Below are positions 7,412-16,999 of a DNA stretch of 64,000 bases, piece after piece (the stretch's first letter is position 1; the number at the start of each line of letters is the position of its first letter). This DNA is from CALDTK01 sp045110575 (GTDB lineage Bacteria; Bacteroidota; Bacteroidia; Chitinophagales; Saprospiraceae). The position numbers and the translations under genes were made by a program. The notes below the pieces were generated by a model that was not told the origin of the DNA, did no database searches, and worked only from the letters and a program-made list of their open reading frames with translations. The stretch lies in contig JBGCGF010000020.1 in the NCBI GenBank assembly GCA_045110575.1, forward strand, positions 1 to 64,000, in the 5' to 3' direction.

Positions 7412-10400
7412 ATGCTATCCTTCTCAGAAGCCAAACTTGAAAAACTCTTCACCGATCGCCTTGCTACGCAAGGGTTCGTGCATAGTTTTGGCGGAAGCCT
7501 AAACAGACGAAACAACGAGCAAGTACTGCTTACCGAAGACCTAAAGCAGTACCTCCAGCAACGCTATGCCAAGGAAGGACTGACAGACAAAGAGGTAGAA
7601 CGGATCACGACAGACCTCGAAAGACTTCCGGCCTCAGACCTATACATGTCCAACCGTGAGGTGATGGATAAAGTGAGCAATGGTTTTGTACTGAAACGCG
7701 ACAAGGCGAGTGATAAGGATTTGTATGTGGAGTTGCTGGCACCTGCTGCGCAGCTTTCTAGCCTGCGAATTGCCAATTCGCAGAACCTGCACCAGCTCAA
7801 CGAGCTACCCATCCCTGCCTTTGCCCAGTTAGGCAACACCGACCACAACATCTACCGTTTTGTCACCCAACTCGACATTGTAGGCGTCGATGATCAAAAG
7901 CGCATACCCGATGGCATCCTATACATCAATGGACTTCCGCTGGTGCTGTTTGAATTCAAAAGCACGGTGCGTCAAGAGCCGACGATACATGAGGCATACG
8001 TACAGATAACGACGCGCTACCAACGGGACATTCCTGAACTGCTGAAGTACAATGCGTTTTGTGTGATCTCAGATGGTGTCAACAACCGCATTGGGGCGTC
8101 CTTTTCGAAGTACGACTTCTTCTACACTTGGCGTAGGGTTGTCGAGCCGATCTTGAGAGAGACCAAGGTGGATAGTATGGACACCATGATCCGAGGTTTG
8201 TTCGACAAAGAGCGCTTGCTAGATGTCTTGAAGAACTTCGTGTTTTTCCCCGATACAGCACCGCCTAAGGTTAAAATCGTCTGTCGATACCCACAGTATT
8301 ACGCTGCACGCAAGTTGTACGCGAGCGTGCTGGACCATATGCGGCCGCATGGGGATGGACGCGGCGGCACCTACTTCGGTGCTACGGGTTGCGGTAAGAG
8401 CTACACCATGCTTTTCCTCGCTCGCCTGCTGATGAAGAGCGTCGAGCTAGGAAGTCCGACACTGGTCTTGATCACTGATCGGACAGACCTGGACTCGCAG
8501 TTGAGTGGACAGTTTGAAGGTGCTCGCAATTACCTCGGCGACAAGGTGGTGCAGAGTGTTGAGAGCAGAGCGCAACTACGCGAGTTGCTGGAAGGGCGCC
8601 AAAGTGGTGGCGTGTTCTTGACGACGATTCATAAGTTTACCGAGGACGCTGGCCTACTCACAGAAAGAAACAACGTGATCTGCATCAGTGATGAGGCGCA
8701 CCGATCACAGGTCAATCTCGACCAAAAAGTTAGAGTTACAGAGACAGGTGTCGAAAAGCGATATGGCTTTGCGAAGTACCTGCACGATAGTTTGCCCAAT
8801 GCGACTTTCGTAGGATTCACGGGTACGCCGATTGATGCGACACTTGAAGTGTTCGGTCCGATAGTAGACAGCTACACGATGACGGAATCGGTAGCGGATA
8901 ACATTACAGTGCGCATCGTACGAGAAGGTCGCGCCGCAAAAGTCGCCTTGGATAGTAGTGCGCTCAAACGCATTGAAGACTACTATGCCCAGGTTGCGAA
9001 AGAAGGCGCGAACGAGTACCAGATCGAGGCGAGTAAGAAAGACTCTGCGAACATGAACGCGATTTTGGGTGATCCTGAACGTTTGCGCTCTTTGGCGGAA
9101 GACTTCGTGACGCACTATGAAAAGCGTGTCGAGGAAGGAAGTACAGTTGCGGGCAAAGCGATTTTCGTGAGTAGCAACCGTTCGGTGGCGTATGACTTCT
9201 ATCGAGAAGTGACTCGCTTGCGTCCAGAATGGATTGTGCCTCAACCTGGCGAGGACGATGATGCGCTTCCACTAGAGCGTATCAAGCTCGTCATGACTCG
9301 AGGCAAAGATGACGAAGCAGCGCTGTACAAGGCACTTGGCAACAAGGACTATCGTAAAACGCTGGATGAAGAGTTTAAAAAGAGCGGTAGCAATTTCAAG
9401 ATTGCGGTTGTTGTCGACATGTGGTTGACTGGGTTTGATGTTCCTGAGCTGGATACGATCTACCTCGACAAACCTATCCAGCGGCATAATTTGATTCAGA
9501 CGATTAGTCGGGTGAACCGAAAGTTTGCGGGAAAAGACAAGGGGCTTGTTGTTGATTACATCGGTATCAAAAAGCAGATGAACTTGGCGATGGCGATGTA
9601 CAATAGCGTCGAGTCTCAAAACATTGAAGACATCGCGCAGAGTGTTTCTGCGGTGCGGGATCAGCTGGATTTACTCCGCCAAGTCTTTCACAACTTCGAT
9701 ACTTCGGGCTACTTCAGCGATGAAGGTCAGGCGCAATTGGATACACTCAACAAGGCTGCCGAGCATGTTCAGCTTACGCAAAAACAGGAAACGCGCTTTA
9801 TGGGCTTGGTGCGTCGCCTCAAGGCTGCGTATGACATTTGCGTGGGTGGAGATCAGCTATCTCAGTCGGAGCGTGACTGGGTGCATTTTTACCTGGCCGT
9901 CCGAAGTATCGTCTACAAGTTGACGAAGGGCGATGCACCAGACACGGCGCAGATGAATGCGCGTGTGCGCGAAATGATTCAAGAAGCCATTGCGAGTGAA
10001 GGTGTGGAAGAGCTCTTCAAGATTGATGGTACCACCGGCGCAGAGGACATCTTCTCTGATGATTACTTGGACAAGATTGACAAGATCAAATTGCCGCACA
10101 CAAAAATCAAGTTGCTGCAAAAATTATTGGCGAAAGCGATCAAGGAGTTCAAACAGATCAACCTTGCGCAGGGTACTGACTTCAGTCAGCAGATGAAAAT
10201 CTTGGTTGACAAGTACAATGATCGAACGGAGCATGATAACCTTAAAGGAGAGGTCCTTGAAGATTTCGCTGATCAGATCATCTCTTTGTTCAAGAACATG
10301 CAAGACGAACTGGGCAGTTTTTCAAAGCTTGATATTAGCTTAGAAGAGAAGGCATTCTTTGACATTTTGCTTCGGATTTCGGTGAAATATGATTTCACTT

Positions 10401-10618
10401 ATGCGAAAGACAAAATGCTTGTTCTCGCCAAAGCCGTAAAAGACTTAGTAGACGACAAGGCACGCTTTACGGATTGGAATGAAAAGGCTGACATCAAGGC
10501 CGAACTCAAGATGGAGCTTATCATTTTACTAGACGAGCACGGCTATCCTCCTGCAACACATGATGAGGCATATCAAGAGATTTTTGCACAGGCGGAGAAT
10601 TATAAAAAGTATAGGTAG
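7412..10618 (+). CDS. hsdR: Type I restriction endonuclease subunit HsdR
   Basis: The motor and nuclease subunit of the type I system: it translocates DNA with ATP and cleaves at a distance. Length (1068 aa) is normal. The N-terminal nuclease shows D167 (PDG) and E181-F-K183 of the PD-(D/E)xK site. The helicase motor follows with Walker A GATGCGKS (about 323-330), DEAH (about 427-430), TGTP (about 470) and the arginine motif QTISRVNR (about 696-703). A helical C-terminal region probably contacts the methylase core. The first ATG, 65 bp after operator site 3, is used. No frame break is visible, so the enzyme should be active if hsdM is intact outside the window. Confidence 0.96.
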   Translation: MLSFSEAKLEKLFTDRLATQGFVHSFGGSLNRRNNEQVLLTEDLKQYLQQRYAKEGLTDKEVERITTDLERLPASDLYMSNREVMDKVSNGFVLKRDKASDKDLYVELLAPAAQLSSLRIANSQNLHQLNELPIPAFAQLGNTDHNIYRFVTQLDIVGVDDQKRIPDGILYINGLPLVLFEFKSTVRQEPTIHEAYVQITTRYQRDIPELLKYNAFCVISDGVNNRIGASFSKYDFFYTWRRVVEPILRETKVDSMDTMIRGLFDKERLLDVLKNFVFFPDTAPPKVKIVCRYPQYYAARKLYASVLDHMRPHGDGRGGTYFGATGCGKSYTMLFLARLLMKSVELGSPTLVLITDRTDLDSQLSGQFEGARNYLGDKVVQSVESRAQLRELLEGRQSGGVFLTTIHKFTEDAGLLTERNNVICISDEAHRSQVNLDQKVRVTETGVEKRYGFAKYLHDSLPNATFVGFTGTPIDATLEVFGPIVDSYTMTESVADNITVRIVREGRAAKVALDSSALKRIEDYYAQVAKEGANEYQIEASKKDSANMNAILGDPERLRSLAEDFVTHYEKRVEEGSTVAGKAIFVSSNRSVAYDFYREVTRLRPEWIVPQPGEDDDALPLERIKLVMTRGKDDEAALYKALGNKDYRKTLDEEFKKSGSNFKIAVVVDMWLTGFDVPELDTIYLDKPIQRHNLIQTISRVNRKFAGKDKGLVVDYIGIKKQMNLAMAMYNSVESQNIEDIAQSVSAVRDQLDLLRQVFHNFDTSGYFSDEGQAQLDTLNKAAEHVQLTQKQETRFMGLVRRLKAAYDICVGGDQLSQSERDWVHFYLAVRSIVYKLTKGDAPDTAQMNARVREMIQEAIASEGVEELFKIDGTTGAEDIFSDDYLDKIDKIKLPHTKIKLLQKLLAKAIKEFKQINLAQGTDFSQQMKILVDKYNDRTEHDNLKGEVLEDFADQIISLFKNMQDELGSFSKLDISLEEKAFFDILLRISVKYDFTYAKDKMLVLAKAVKDLVDDKARFTDWNEKADIKAELKMELIILLDEHGYPPATHDEAYQEIFAQAENYKKYR
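7485..7498 (+). repeat. Iterated 14-mer, one-base variant (GTTTTGGCGGAAGC)
   Basis: Within the start of hsdR, where it encodes SFGGS. The same variant recurs at 22756 and 60552. Confidence 0.6.
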
Positions 10619-10627
10619 GGAGGGGCT

Positions 10628-11218
10628 TTGACGTCAATCACAGGGTCGAGTCCAGCCACCCCAAACAAATACCCAATGAATAGACCCAACTCTAATAGTT
10701 ACATAAGCTACCCGGTAGGTATCGTAGACCTAGTAGCTAATAATTTTCTCATCTTCTTCATATCGCTAGCCATATTAGCCAACACCCTTAGTACCTGGGA
10801 CGCCACAGGGCTTGCCCTAGTTGGAACAATCTTACTTTCCAACCTATTGATCATAGGCAGCAATTACTCTTCGGTAAAAGGTAATAAAAGCAAGATCACC
10901 TTGTCAAGCATATCGAAATCGATCACCTTAAACGATATCATTGAAGTCAAGGCTTGGTGGTGCTATGACTTGTCTGGTAGTGCATCTTATACATATAGCG
11001 ATATAGGTACAAGTATGAAACAAAGTGCTAGCAAAATGAACTGCATCGTAAAATTTTCGTCCACGTCAGAATCAATCTACATCCTTGAGGAAATCCATCT
11101 CGGAGATAAGTTTCCAAACCATCTACCTTACTCAATAGATGATACAATAGAAGAAGACAGAACGCTTAGGGTCTGGGATATAGACAATTGCCTTTCGGCC
11201 CTGGGAATACGGCTATAA
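10628..11218 (+). CDS. Small membrane protein, unknown function
   Basis: A 196-aa hypothetical protein with two adjacent hydrophobic helices (VANNFLIFFISLAILAN and GLALVGTILLSNLLIIG), then a beta-rich C-terminal domain resembling a membrane-linked PH-like fold (KITLSSISKSITLNDIIEV, NCIVKFSSTSESIYILEEI). The frame opens at a TTG at 10628, 10 bp after hsdR; an ATG at 10676 (giving 180 aa) is the more likely start. It lies between hsdR and mcrB on the same strand. Two-helix membrane proteins of this kind are frequent passengers or effectors in defence islands, but nothing here identifies its role. Confidence 0.6.
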   Translation: MTSITGSSPATPNKYPMNRPNSNSYISYPVGIVDLVANNFLIFFISLAILANTLSTWDATGLALVGTILLSNLLIIGSNYSSVKGNKSKITLSSISKSITLNDIIEVKAWWCYDLSGSASYTYSDIGTSMKQSASKMNCIVKFSSTSESIYILEEIHLGDKFPNHLPYSIDDTIEEDRTLRVWDIDNCLSALGIRL

Positions 11219-11360
11219 TGAGCGTGCGCGCCTGCGCAAAACGATGCCGAAGAAAAGACTCTATTTCCCAACGTATTCTAATTTGATCAAAACAACACTT
11301 ATCAGTTCATAAAAAGATCTGACAAGAGTCTTTAGCTGCCTTCTATAAATTCAAGTCCAT

Positions 11361-13967
11361 ATGACAACCCTTCCAGACCTAATCTCTCAATACACCTCCA
11401 TCTTAAAAACCGAAGGCCTAGCCGATGAAGCCTACAAGTGGGAGCTGCTTGAAAAACAGAAAGGAAGACCAGATTTGGAAGCCGTTAGCCTTCCTGAAGA
11501 ACTTAAGCAGATTGACTTCTCCAATTTGCTCTATTATAATTCTAGAAAGCAACTTTTAGATTTTGTAGATAGCGACCCAATCAAGATGCGGGAGACGCTA
11601 AACCAGCTAGTTTTTGGAAAGCAATCGCTTTCTGATCGCATCGAAAAATATAAGACAGCAAGCGGCGAAATCTTGGTAGAGACGAGCTCTGGGAAAAAAC
11701 TGAGCAATTATCAGGATGAGCGTACTGCAGCCTCGCTTCTAGCTTTTAAGGACCCAGCGAATTACACCTTTTTCACTTCTACACTTCAAATGAAAGTTTG
11801 CGAGGCATTAGGAGTACCACGAGCGAAAGCTAGCAAGCGATATGAGCAGTATTTAGACCTACTGAAGAACATCGTTTTGCCAGCTATTCTTGAGAGCGAA
11901 GAACTCCTCTCTATTTATACAGGTTTGGTACCCAACTGGAAAGAAGTGGACCCTAACCGACTTTTACTTGCTCAAGACTTGATGTACCGAATGCTAATAG
12001 CCAGGAAGAACGAAGGGCGTGAGTCTCTTCCTTCTTCGAAACAAGCCTGGATGTATGCTCCAGGGAGAAGAGCAGAAAATTGGGAATTAAATTACAACGA
12101 AGGGAACATGACTATCGGGTGGGATCATCTAGGTGACCTATCTAAGTTCAAAAGTCAAGACGAGATAACTGAAAAACTTGTTGAGCTAGACAAACCTGAA
12201 AGTAAACCGACAAACAAGTCTAAGGCATGTTGGGAATTCTATGACTCTATAGAACCAGGTGCATTGGTATTTGCGAAAAACGGACAGAAAGAACTAGTAG
12301 GCTTAGGCCGAGTTCTTTCAGACTATCGTTACGACCCATCACGAGCAAAATATTCTCATGTACGTGATGTCGAATGGCTCAAAATCGGAAGCTGGTTCCC
12401 AGGCTACGAACTTCCACTCAAAACACTTACTGACTGGACTGATTACCCAGATGCCATTAAAGGTCTATTGAACTTATTCGATCAGACTGAAACTCATACC
12501 AAGTCGTTAAACATGCCCCACCCCCTCAACCAAATTCTCTACGGCCCTCCAGGCACAGGTAAGACATATGCTACACGCCAAAGAGCGGTTGAGATTTGTA
12601 ACGGCTCAGCCCCTGCAGATCGAAAAAAGCTGAAGGAAGAATACGAAGCCTTGGTAAAAGCTGGTCGTATTGTTTTTACGACTTTCCACCAGTCCATGAG
12701 CTATGAGGACTTTGTGGAAGGGATCAAGCCAGAGACTAAGGACGGAGAAATATCCTACATTGAAATGCAAGGAATCTTTACCCTCTTAGCAGAAGATGCT
12801 GAACAAAACTTACGGCTATCCAAGCAAGAAGGGGGTTTAAGCAAGGAACACAACCCTATAAATCTTAACTCAAATACCTTTGAAGAAGCGTATGATTTAT
12901 TTTGGCAAGATCTTCTAACCGTAGAACGAATTGAATTACCCACCAGTACAGGACGACCATTTGCTGTACAGCAGAGTAAAAGTGGCAACCTTCGGTTGGT
13001 TACGTTTCCAAGTGCTAAAGTCACGGGTACACTAACGCAGGAGCGCCTTTTAAGACATTTAAACGGGGAAAACATCGACCCTGCTTGGCTTATCTACTAC
13101 TGGGGAGTTCTCTATCATTTGAAAGATCATTACGGTCTCAACCTTAGCGAATACGCTGCACAAGAGGCTCCTCGCGGCCAGAGACACGACTCCACCCCGA
13201 TCTACCGCACTACCGATCTTTCAAAAGAAATAGAGAGACAAAATTACGTCCTCATCATAGACGAAATAAACCGCGGCAACACACCAGCGATTTTCGGCGA
13301 ACTGATCACTCTGCTCGAAGCAGACAAGCGACTCGGTGCTGACGAAGAACTCACCGTCACACTACCCTACTCCAAAGAACCGTTCGGTGTTCCGAACAAC
13401 CTATATGTCATCGGAACGATGAACACCGCAGACCGATCTGTAGAAGCACTTGATGCGGCACTGCGCCGCCGCTTTGAGTTTGACTACGTCGGTCCGAAGC
13501 CTGAGGTTTTGGCGGAAGTCCCGCCGTCCGGCGAGGATCCTCGTGCTCCGCACGGGACAGGAAAACGCGATCGCGGATACATCACCCTTGCCGATGGCTC
13601 TCAACTGTACCTCCCAGACTTCTTAATCTTACTCAACCAACGAATTGAAGCACTACGTGATCGAGACCACACGATCGGACATGCACCGTTTTTCAAAGTG
13701 CATGACGCTACTTCGCTAGGACGAGTCCTCGCGAAGAATGTCATCCCACTTTTACAGGAATACTTCTACGGTGACGACGCACAACTCGCTCGCATTTTAG
13801 GGAAGGGATTTGTAGAAGAGCTCAAAGACCAAGTCACTTTTGCTACCAGCGGAGAAGACGATCCTGATTTGCCGACACGCTATACAGTGCATGACCCAAG
13901 CGTGAAAGGATTCGCACTAGCAGATGCGCTAAGAGCCGGTGGATTCTCAGTGACGGAAGAAGACTAG
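11361..13967 (+). CDS. mcrB: McrB-like AAA+ GTPase of a modification-dependent restriction system
   Basis: McrB recognises modified DNA and, with McrC, forms a GTP-driven ring that cleaves it. This 868-aa protein has a long N-terminal region ending in a PUA/EVE-like segment (about 230-345: WMYAPGRRAENW, TIGWDHLGDL, ALVFAKNGQ), which probably reads the modified base. The AAA+ module follows, with GPPGTGKT (about 395-402), Walker B LIIDEINRGN (about 631-640), the McrB signature GTMNTADRS and ALRRRFEF with the arginine pair. It ends 2 bp before mcrC. Its recognition domain differs from the short DUF3578-type domain of E. coli McrB, so the modification recognised could differ. A 142 bp gap before it probably holds its promoter. 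Confidence 0.92.
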   Translation: MTTLPDLISQYTSILKTEGLADEAYKWELLEKQKGRPDLEAVSLPEELKQIDFSNLLYYNSRKQLLDFVDSDPIKMRETLNQLVFGKQSLSDRIEKYKTASGEILVETSSGKKLSNYQDERTAASLLAFKDPANYTFFTSTLQMKVCEALGVPRAKASKRYEQYLDLLKNIVLPAILESEELLSIYTGLVPNWKEVDPNRLLLAQDLMYRMLIARKNEGRESLPSSKQAWMYAPGRRAENWELNYNEGNMTIGWDHLGDLSKFKSQDEITEKLVELDKPESKPTNKSKACWEFYDSIEPGALVFAKNGQKELVGLGRVLSDYRYDPSRAKYSHVRDVEWLKIGSWFPGYELPLKTLTDWTDYPDAIKGLLNLFDQTETHTKSLNMPHPLNQILYGPPGTGKTYATRQRAVEICNGSAPADRKKLKEEYEALVKAGRIVFTTFHQSMSYEDFVEGIKPETKDGEISYIEMQGIFTLLAEDAEQNLRLSKQEGGLSKEHNPINLNSNTFEEAYDLFWQDLLTVERIELPTSTGRPFAVQQSKSGNLRLVTFPSAKVTGTLTQERLLRHLNGENIDPAWLIYYWGVLYHLKDHYGLNLSEYAAQEAPRGQRHDSTPIYRTTDLSKEIERQNYVLIIDEINRGNTPAIFGELITLLEADKRLGADEELTVTLPYSKEPFGVPNNLYVIGTMNTADRSVEALDAALRRRFEFDYVGPKPEVLAEVPPSGEDPRAPHGTGKRDRGYITLADGSQLYLPDFLILLNQRIEALRDRDHTIGHAPFFKVHDATSLGRVLAKNVIPLLQEYFYGDDAQLARILGKGFVEELKDQVTFATSGEDDPDLPTRYTVHDPSVKGFALADALRAGGFSVTEED
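13506..13519 (+). repeat. Iterated 14-mer, variant (GTTTTGGCGGAAGT)
   Basis: Two-base variant of the iterated motif GTTTTGGCGAAAGC, inside mcrB, where it encodes VLAEV. Confidence 0.4.
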
Positions 13968-13969
13968 TC

Positions 13970-15211
13970 ATGCCGGTCATTACCACCTTCGAACATTGTA
14001 CACTCAAGCTCGAGAGAAATCTATCGGAGCCGCAATTGAATGCGCTTCAGGCATTCCACGGAAACGGCTCTGATGCCTTTTCGCTTGTGCATCGCGGTAT
14101 TCGTACGGGTAGCTTTGTCGGGGTAATCCAGGTGGGCAACTTGACGCTTGAGATTCTACCCAAAGCGGATAAGGTCAACGGCGAGACCTTCTGGCGATCG
14201 CGGCTCGTTGAGATGCTGCGTGTGGTTACCAAGCTACCTTTGCAAGCACCTTCCGAGTCGAAACTTGCATTGCGACCAGGTGCGGTGTTACACCTCTACT
14301 TCGAACTATTCGTCCGTGAGATGGAGCAGCTCGTCCGTCGTGGACTGGTGCGCCAATACCATCGTAAACGACGCAACTCGACCGCACTGAAAGGTCGCCT
14401 TGTGATGTCCGAACATCTGCGACAGAACTTGGTGCACAAAGAACGTTTTGCCGTAGAGCACGATGTGTATGATCGCGATCATACGATTCACCAAATACTT
14501 TTCAAAGCACTTCAAATCATCGGGCAGCTCGATCACAACAACGTGCTACGTTCAAGACTTTCGGGACTTGAACTCGACTTTCCTGAGCAATCCAATGTTG
14601 CCATTTCACCAGCCCTCTTTGAACGGCTTTCGCCAAAACTTACCACCCGAAAGTTTGCGCCGTACACGCGAGCGATGCACATCGCTCAGTTGCTTTTACT
14701 GAACCATCACCCAGACCTCAAAGGCGGTCGACAACAAGTCCTTGCTTTGGTGTTCAACATGAATAACCTTTGGGAATCGTTTGTGGCTGCCGCTCTTCGA
14801 AGACACCTTGGAGATGACTTTACGGTTCGCACGCAGACGAGTACGTTGTTCTGGAAAAGCGAAAAAGGAACGAAGCTCACGCTTCGACCAGATGTCATTG
14901 TAGAGCGAGAAGGTTTCCGATTAGCGCTGGACACAAAATGGAAGGTCCTCGGCGAGAAAGCAAAACCATCCATCAGCGATCTCCGCCAACTCTATAGCTA
15001 TTCGCACTACTTCGATTGTCAGGCTGCGGCTTTGGTTTACCCAGGGCAATTCGCAAGGGTAAAAGGAACTTTCGAAGCAACTAAGATCAATGAATCTTAT
15101 CGCGACGGTAGCCTACTTGCCTTACCAATCACAGAAGGCAATGTGACGGAATGGATGCAGGATATTGCGGCGAAGGTGAAAGGATTGATGCCTGAGGAAG
15201 AGTTGGGTTAA
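13970..15211 (+). CDS. mcrC: McrC-like nuclease subunit
   Basis: Partner of McrB; it supplies the nuclease and stimulates GTP hydrolysis. The 413-aa protein has the McrC N-terminal beta domain (GVIQVGNLTLEILPKAD), a helical middle, and a PD-(D/E)xK site with D308 (LRPDVIV) and D321-x-K323 (LALDTKWK). The 2 bp gap after mcrB implies one transcript with coupled translation. Length and motifs are complete. A family A repeat begins 6 bp after the stop and may end the transcript. Confidence 0.93.
   Translation: MPVITTFEHCTLKLERNLSEPQLNALQAFHGNGSDAFSLVHRGIRTGSFVGVIQVGNLTLEILPKADKVNGETFWRSRLVEMLRVVTKLPLQAPSESKLALRPGAVLHLYFELFVREMEQLVRRGLVRQYHRKRRNSTALKGRLVMSEHLRQNLVHKERFAVEHDVYDRDHTIHQILFKALQIIGQLDHNNVLRSRLSGLELDFPEQSNVAISPALFERLSPKLTTRKFAPYTRAMHIAQLLLLNHHPDLKGGRQQVLALVFNMNNLWESFVAAALRRHLGDDFTVRTQTSTLFWKSEKGTKLTLRPDVIVEREGFRLALDTKWKVLGEKAKPSISDLRQLYSYSHYFDCQAAALVYPGQFARVKGTFEATKINESYRDGSLLALPITEGNVTEWMQDIAAKVKGLMPEEELG
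14626..14639 (-). repeat. Iterated 14-mer GTTTTGGCGAAAGC (exact)
   Basis: Exact copy, reverse orientation, inside mcrC, where the sense strand reads RLSPK. One of seven exact copies in the window. Confidence 0.8.
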
Positions 15212-15217
15212 GTAAAA

Positions 15218-15380
15218 GCCCAGCCCGCTTCTAGAAGACTACGGCTTCGTCAAGCAAACTGGCCTCACACATGATGGACCTCCCGGCCCATCACCCCCCC
15301 CCCACCTCGCTGGGCTGGTAAGTCCAGCATACGGTAGGCCGGTTTGGCGAAACGGCGAAGCCTTTAAGCCGGGCTGGGCG
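15218..15380. repeat. Family A palindromic repeat, copy 1
   Basis: One of six copies of a ~163 bp element that is an imperfect palindrome over its whole length. Outer arms are GCCCAGCCCG and CGGGCTGGGC. Inner arms are GGCCTCACACATGATGGACC and its partner ending in AGGCC. This copy lies between convergent mcrC and the DUF6880-like gene and carries a run of ten C at about 15294-15303 in its centre. A short family B-like fragment (CTCCGCATCGATAAACCCG, about 15390-15408) follows directly. Confidence 0.85.
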
Positions 15381-15426
15381 ACATACGAAAACTCCGCATC
15401 GATAAACCCGCAAATCCATCTCGCTA

Positions 15427-16731
15427 TCACCCCACCAACCCCCAAAAGCCCAACTTCCGCCCATGCGCCTTTCTTAAATCCTCCACCCAATCCTCATGCG
15501 TTACATACTGCGCAAAGCTTCCAATTTCTGCGGCCAACTGAACAGTCGTATTGAAGCGCTTGGCCGCAGTTGGGTAGAATTTGGACTTACCATACCCAAG
15601 TGATTCTTCAACGAGGCGACGAAGACACAGCGAGACTTCTAAGGCATGCTCGGGCGTGGGTAAGCGCTTCACTAGTTCTCGTAAACTTGATGAATGGGAA
15701 TTGCTAAGGTCGATTCGATGGAACGTCTGGATGGCTAGATCTTCCTCTCCCAAGTCTAAGAAAGCGAGTACGTTGAGACCGCTAGGATGAGCATCCTTTT
15801 CCAAACGAATACGGAAACGCTTTTGCAAATCTTCACGATGTGATGAACCAACCTTTTTGATCAAAGCTTCCAAGCTATCGACCGTTCTTGCTTGCTGGAG
15901 CCAGACATCTATAATTTTGTTCGCCTCTTCAGTTTGCTTGGTTTGCGTATACGCATCGTATGCTAACTCTCTGGCTTGAATAGCAAAAGGTCCTTGGCTA
16001 ATAAGAAGTGGATCGAGGTATGTTATCGCGTCAGAAGGTTGGTTTTCCTTCAAGTAAAGCTTGGCTAGTTCGAGCGCATCTGTTACATGAAGTTCACCTT
16101 CGTTAGATACATGCTGGAGAAAACACGCTGGATCGCCCGTCGCTTTAGCTAAGCCTTTTTTATAAACGTCATTGACCAGAGGCAAGGCCTTGGAACCTCC
16201 ATCTTCACTTTTCAAAAGGAGGTGAATCTCTTCGAGGCTCAGGAAATCTTGAGCATCGTTCCAAATGTTTTCGCGTAAGCCGTAACCGCTCGCATTCACA
16301 AATGGGATGAGCAACTTGAGTAACTTTTGACGATCGGGATATTGCTTTGCATGATGCACGAAAGCTGGCTTCAAGTAAAGATCAAACCACATCCCGATCG
16401 CTCCATCTGAACCATCGAGTATGTAGGCGACTCGTTCGTCTATTGCGTATGCAAGTAGTGCAACTTTAACGCCCTCCACAGGGTCAGAGATGTCTTCCTT
16501 GATGGAAGTCGCCAGTTGCTCAAGTTCTCGATAAACCGGTCGTTGCTCGTGATACGGTACGAATTTCTTTCGCCGTCGAAAGGCTGAAATTTGCTGCTTA
16601 ATTGCTTTGACACGTGCTGCAGGATCTTCTGTTAAACGTGCAACGACTTGGCGCACCTCATCATTTGTTTCTGCTAGTGTTTTTAATGTTGCGACGAGGG
16701 TCGCTTTAGGGAGAGAGGATAGCTTGGGCAT
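15427..16731 (-). CDS. DUF6880-like helical-repeat protein
   Basis: A 434-aa soluble protein made mainly of helices. An N-terminal part has a basic patch (ISAFRRRKKFVPYHE) and repeats of tetratrico-like helices follow (ALELAKLYLKENQPSDAITY, AREAYDAYTQT-like). It ends with HGRKLGFWGLV, an ending I associate with DUF6880 and SWIM-linked helical proteins, whose function is unknown. It stands alone, with a family A repeat upstream (16801-16975) and another downstream (15218-15380), so it sits in a small module bracketed by these repeats. Whether it belongs to the defence island is open. Confidence 0.65.
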   Translation of the reverse strand: MPKLSSLPKATLVATLKTLAETNDEVRQVVARLTEDPAARVKAIKQQISAFRRRKKFVPYHEQRPVYRELEQLATSIKEDISDPVEGVKVALLAYAIDERVAYILDGSDGAIGMWFDLYLKPAFVHHAKQYPDRQKLLKLLIPFVNASGYGLRENIWNDAQDFLSLEEIHLLLKSEDGGSKALPLVNDVYKKGLAKATGDPACFLQHVSNEGELHVTDALELAKLYLKENQPSDAITYLDPLLISQGPFAIQARELAYDAYTQTKQTEEANKIIDVWLQQARTVDSLEALIKKVGSSHREDLQKRFRIRLEKDAHPSGLNVLAFLDLGEEDLAIQTFHRIDLSNSHSSSLRELVKRLPTPEHALEVSLCLRRLVEESLGYGKSKFYPTAAKRFNTTVQLAAEIGSFAQYVTHEDWVEDLRKAHGRKLGFWGLVG

Positions 16732-16800
16732 GAGGCAGTTCGAACGAAAATGGTTAGATCAAGCTAAAGTAAGATGAGTTCAGGTTCAATGTATTTATCC

Positions 16801-16975
16801 CGCCCAGCCCGCTCCCTCAAGACTCCGTCTTTCGAAGCAAACTGGCCTCACCTATGATGGATCTACCGGCCCATTGACACACTCACACACCTCTCGCTGG
16901 GCTGGTAAGTCCAGCATACGTTAGGCCGGTCTGGCGAAAGGCCATCACCAAAGCACCGAGCCGAATGGCATACAA
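16801..16975. repeat. Family A palindromic repeat, copy 2 (right arm degenerate)
   Basis: The left arm and centre match the other copies. The outer right arm has decayed (GAAAGGCCATCACC where other copies have GAAGCAGCGAAGC). It lies between the start of the DUF6880-like gene and the 3' end of the response-regulator gene. Confidence 0.8.
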
Positions 16976-16999
16976 AAGACCGCGACAGCCATCACCCAA

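Noticed and set aside
8705..9244. Minus-strand open frame of 179 codons inside hsdR
   Set aside because: It overlaps conserved helicase motifs of hsdR on the plus strand and has no independent start signal.
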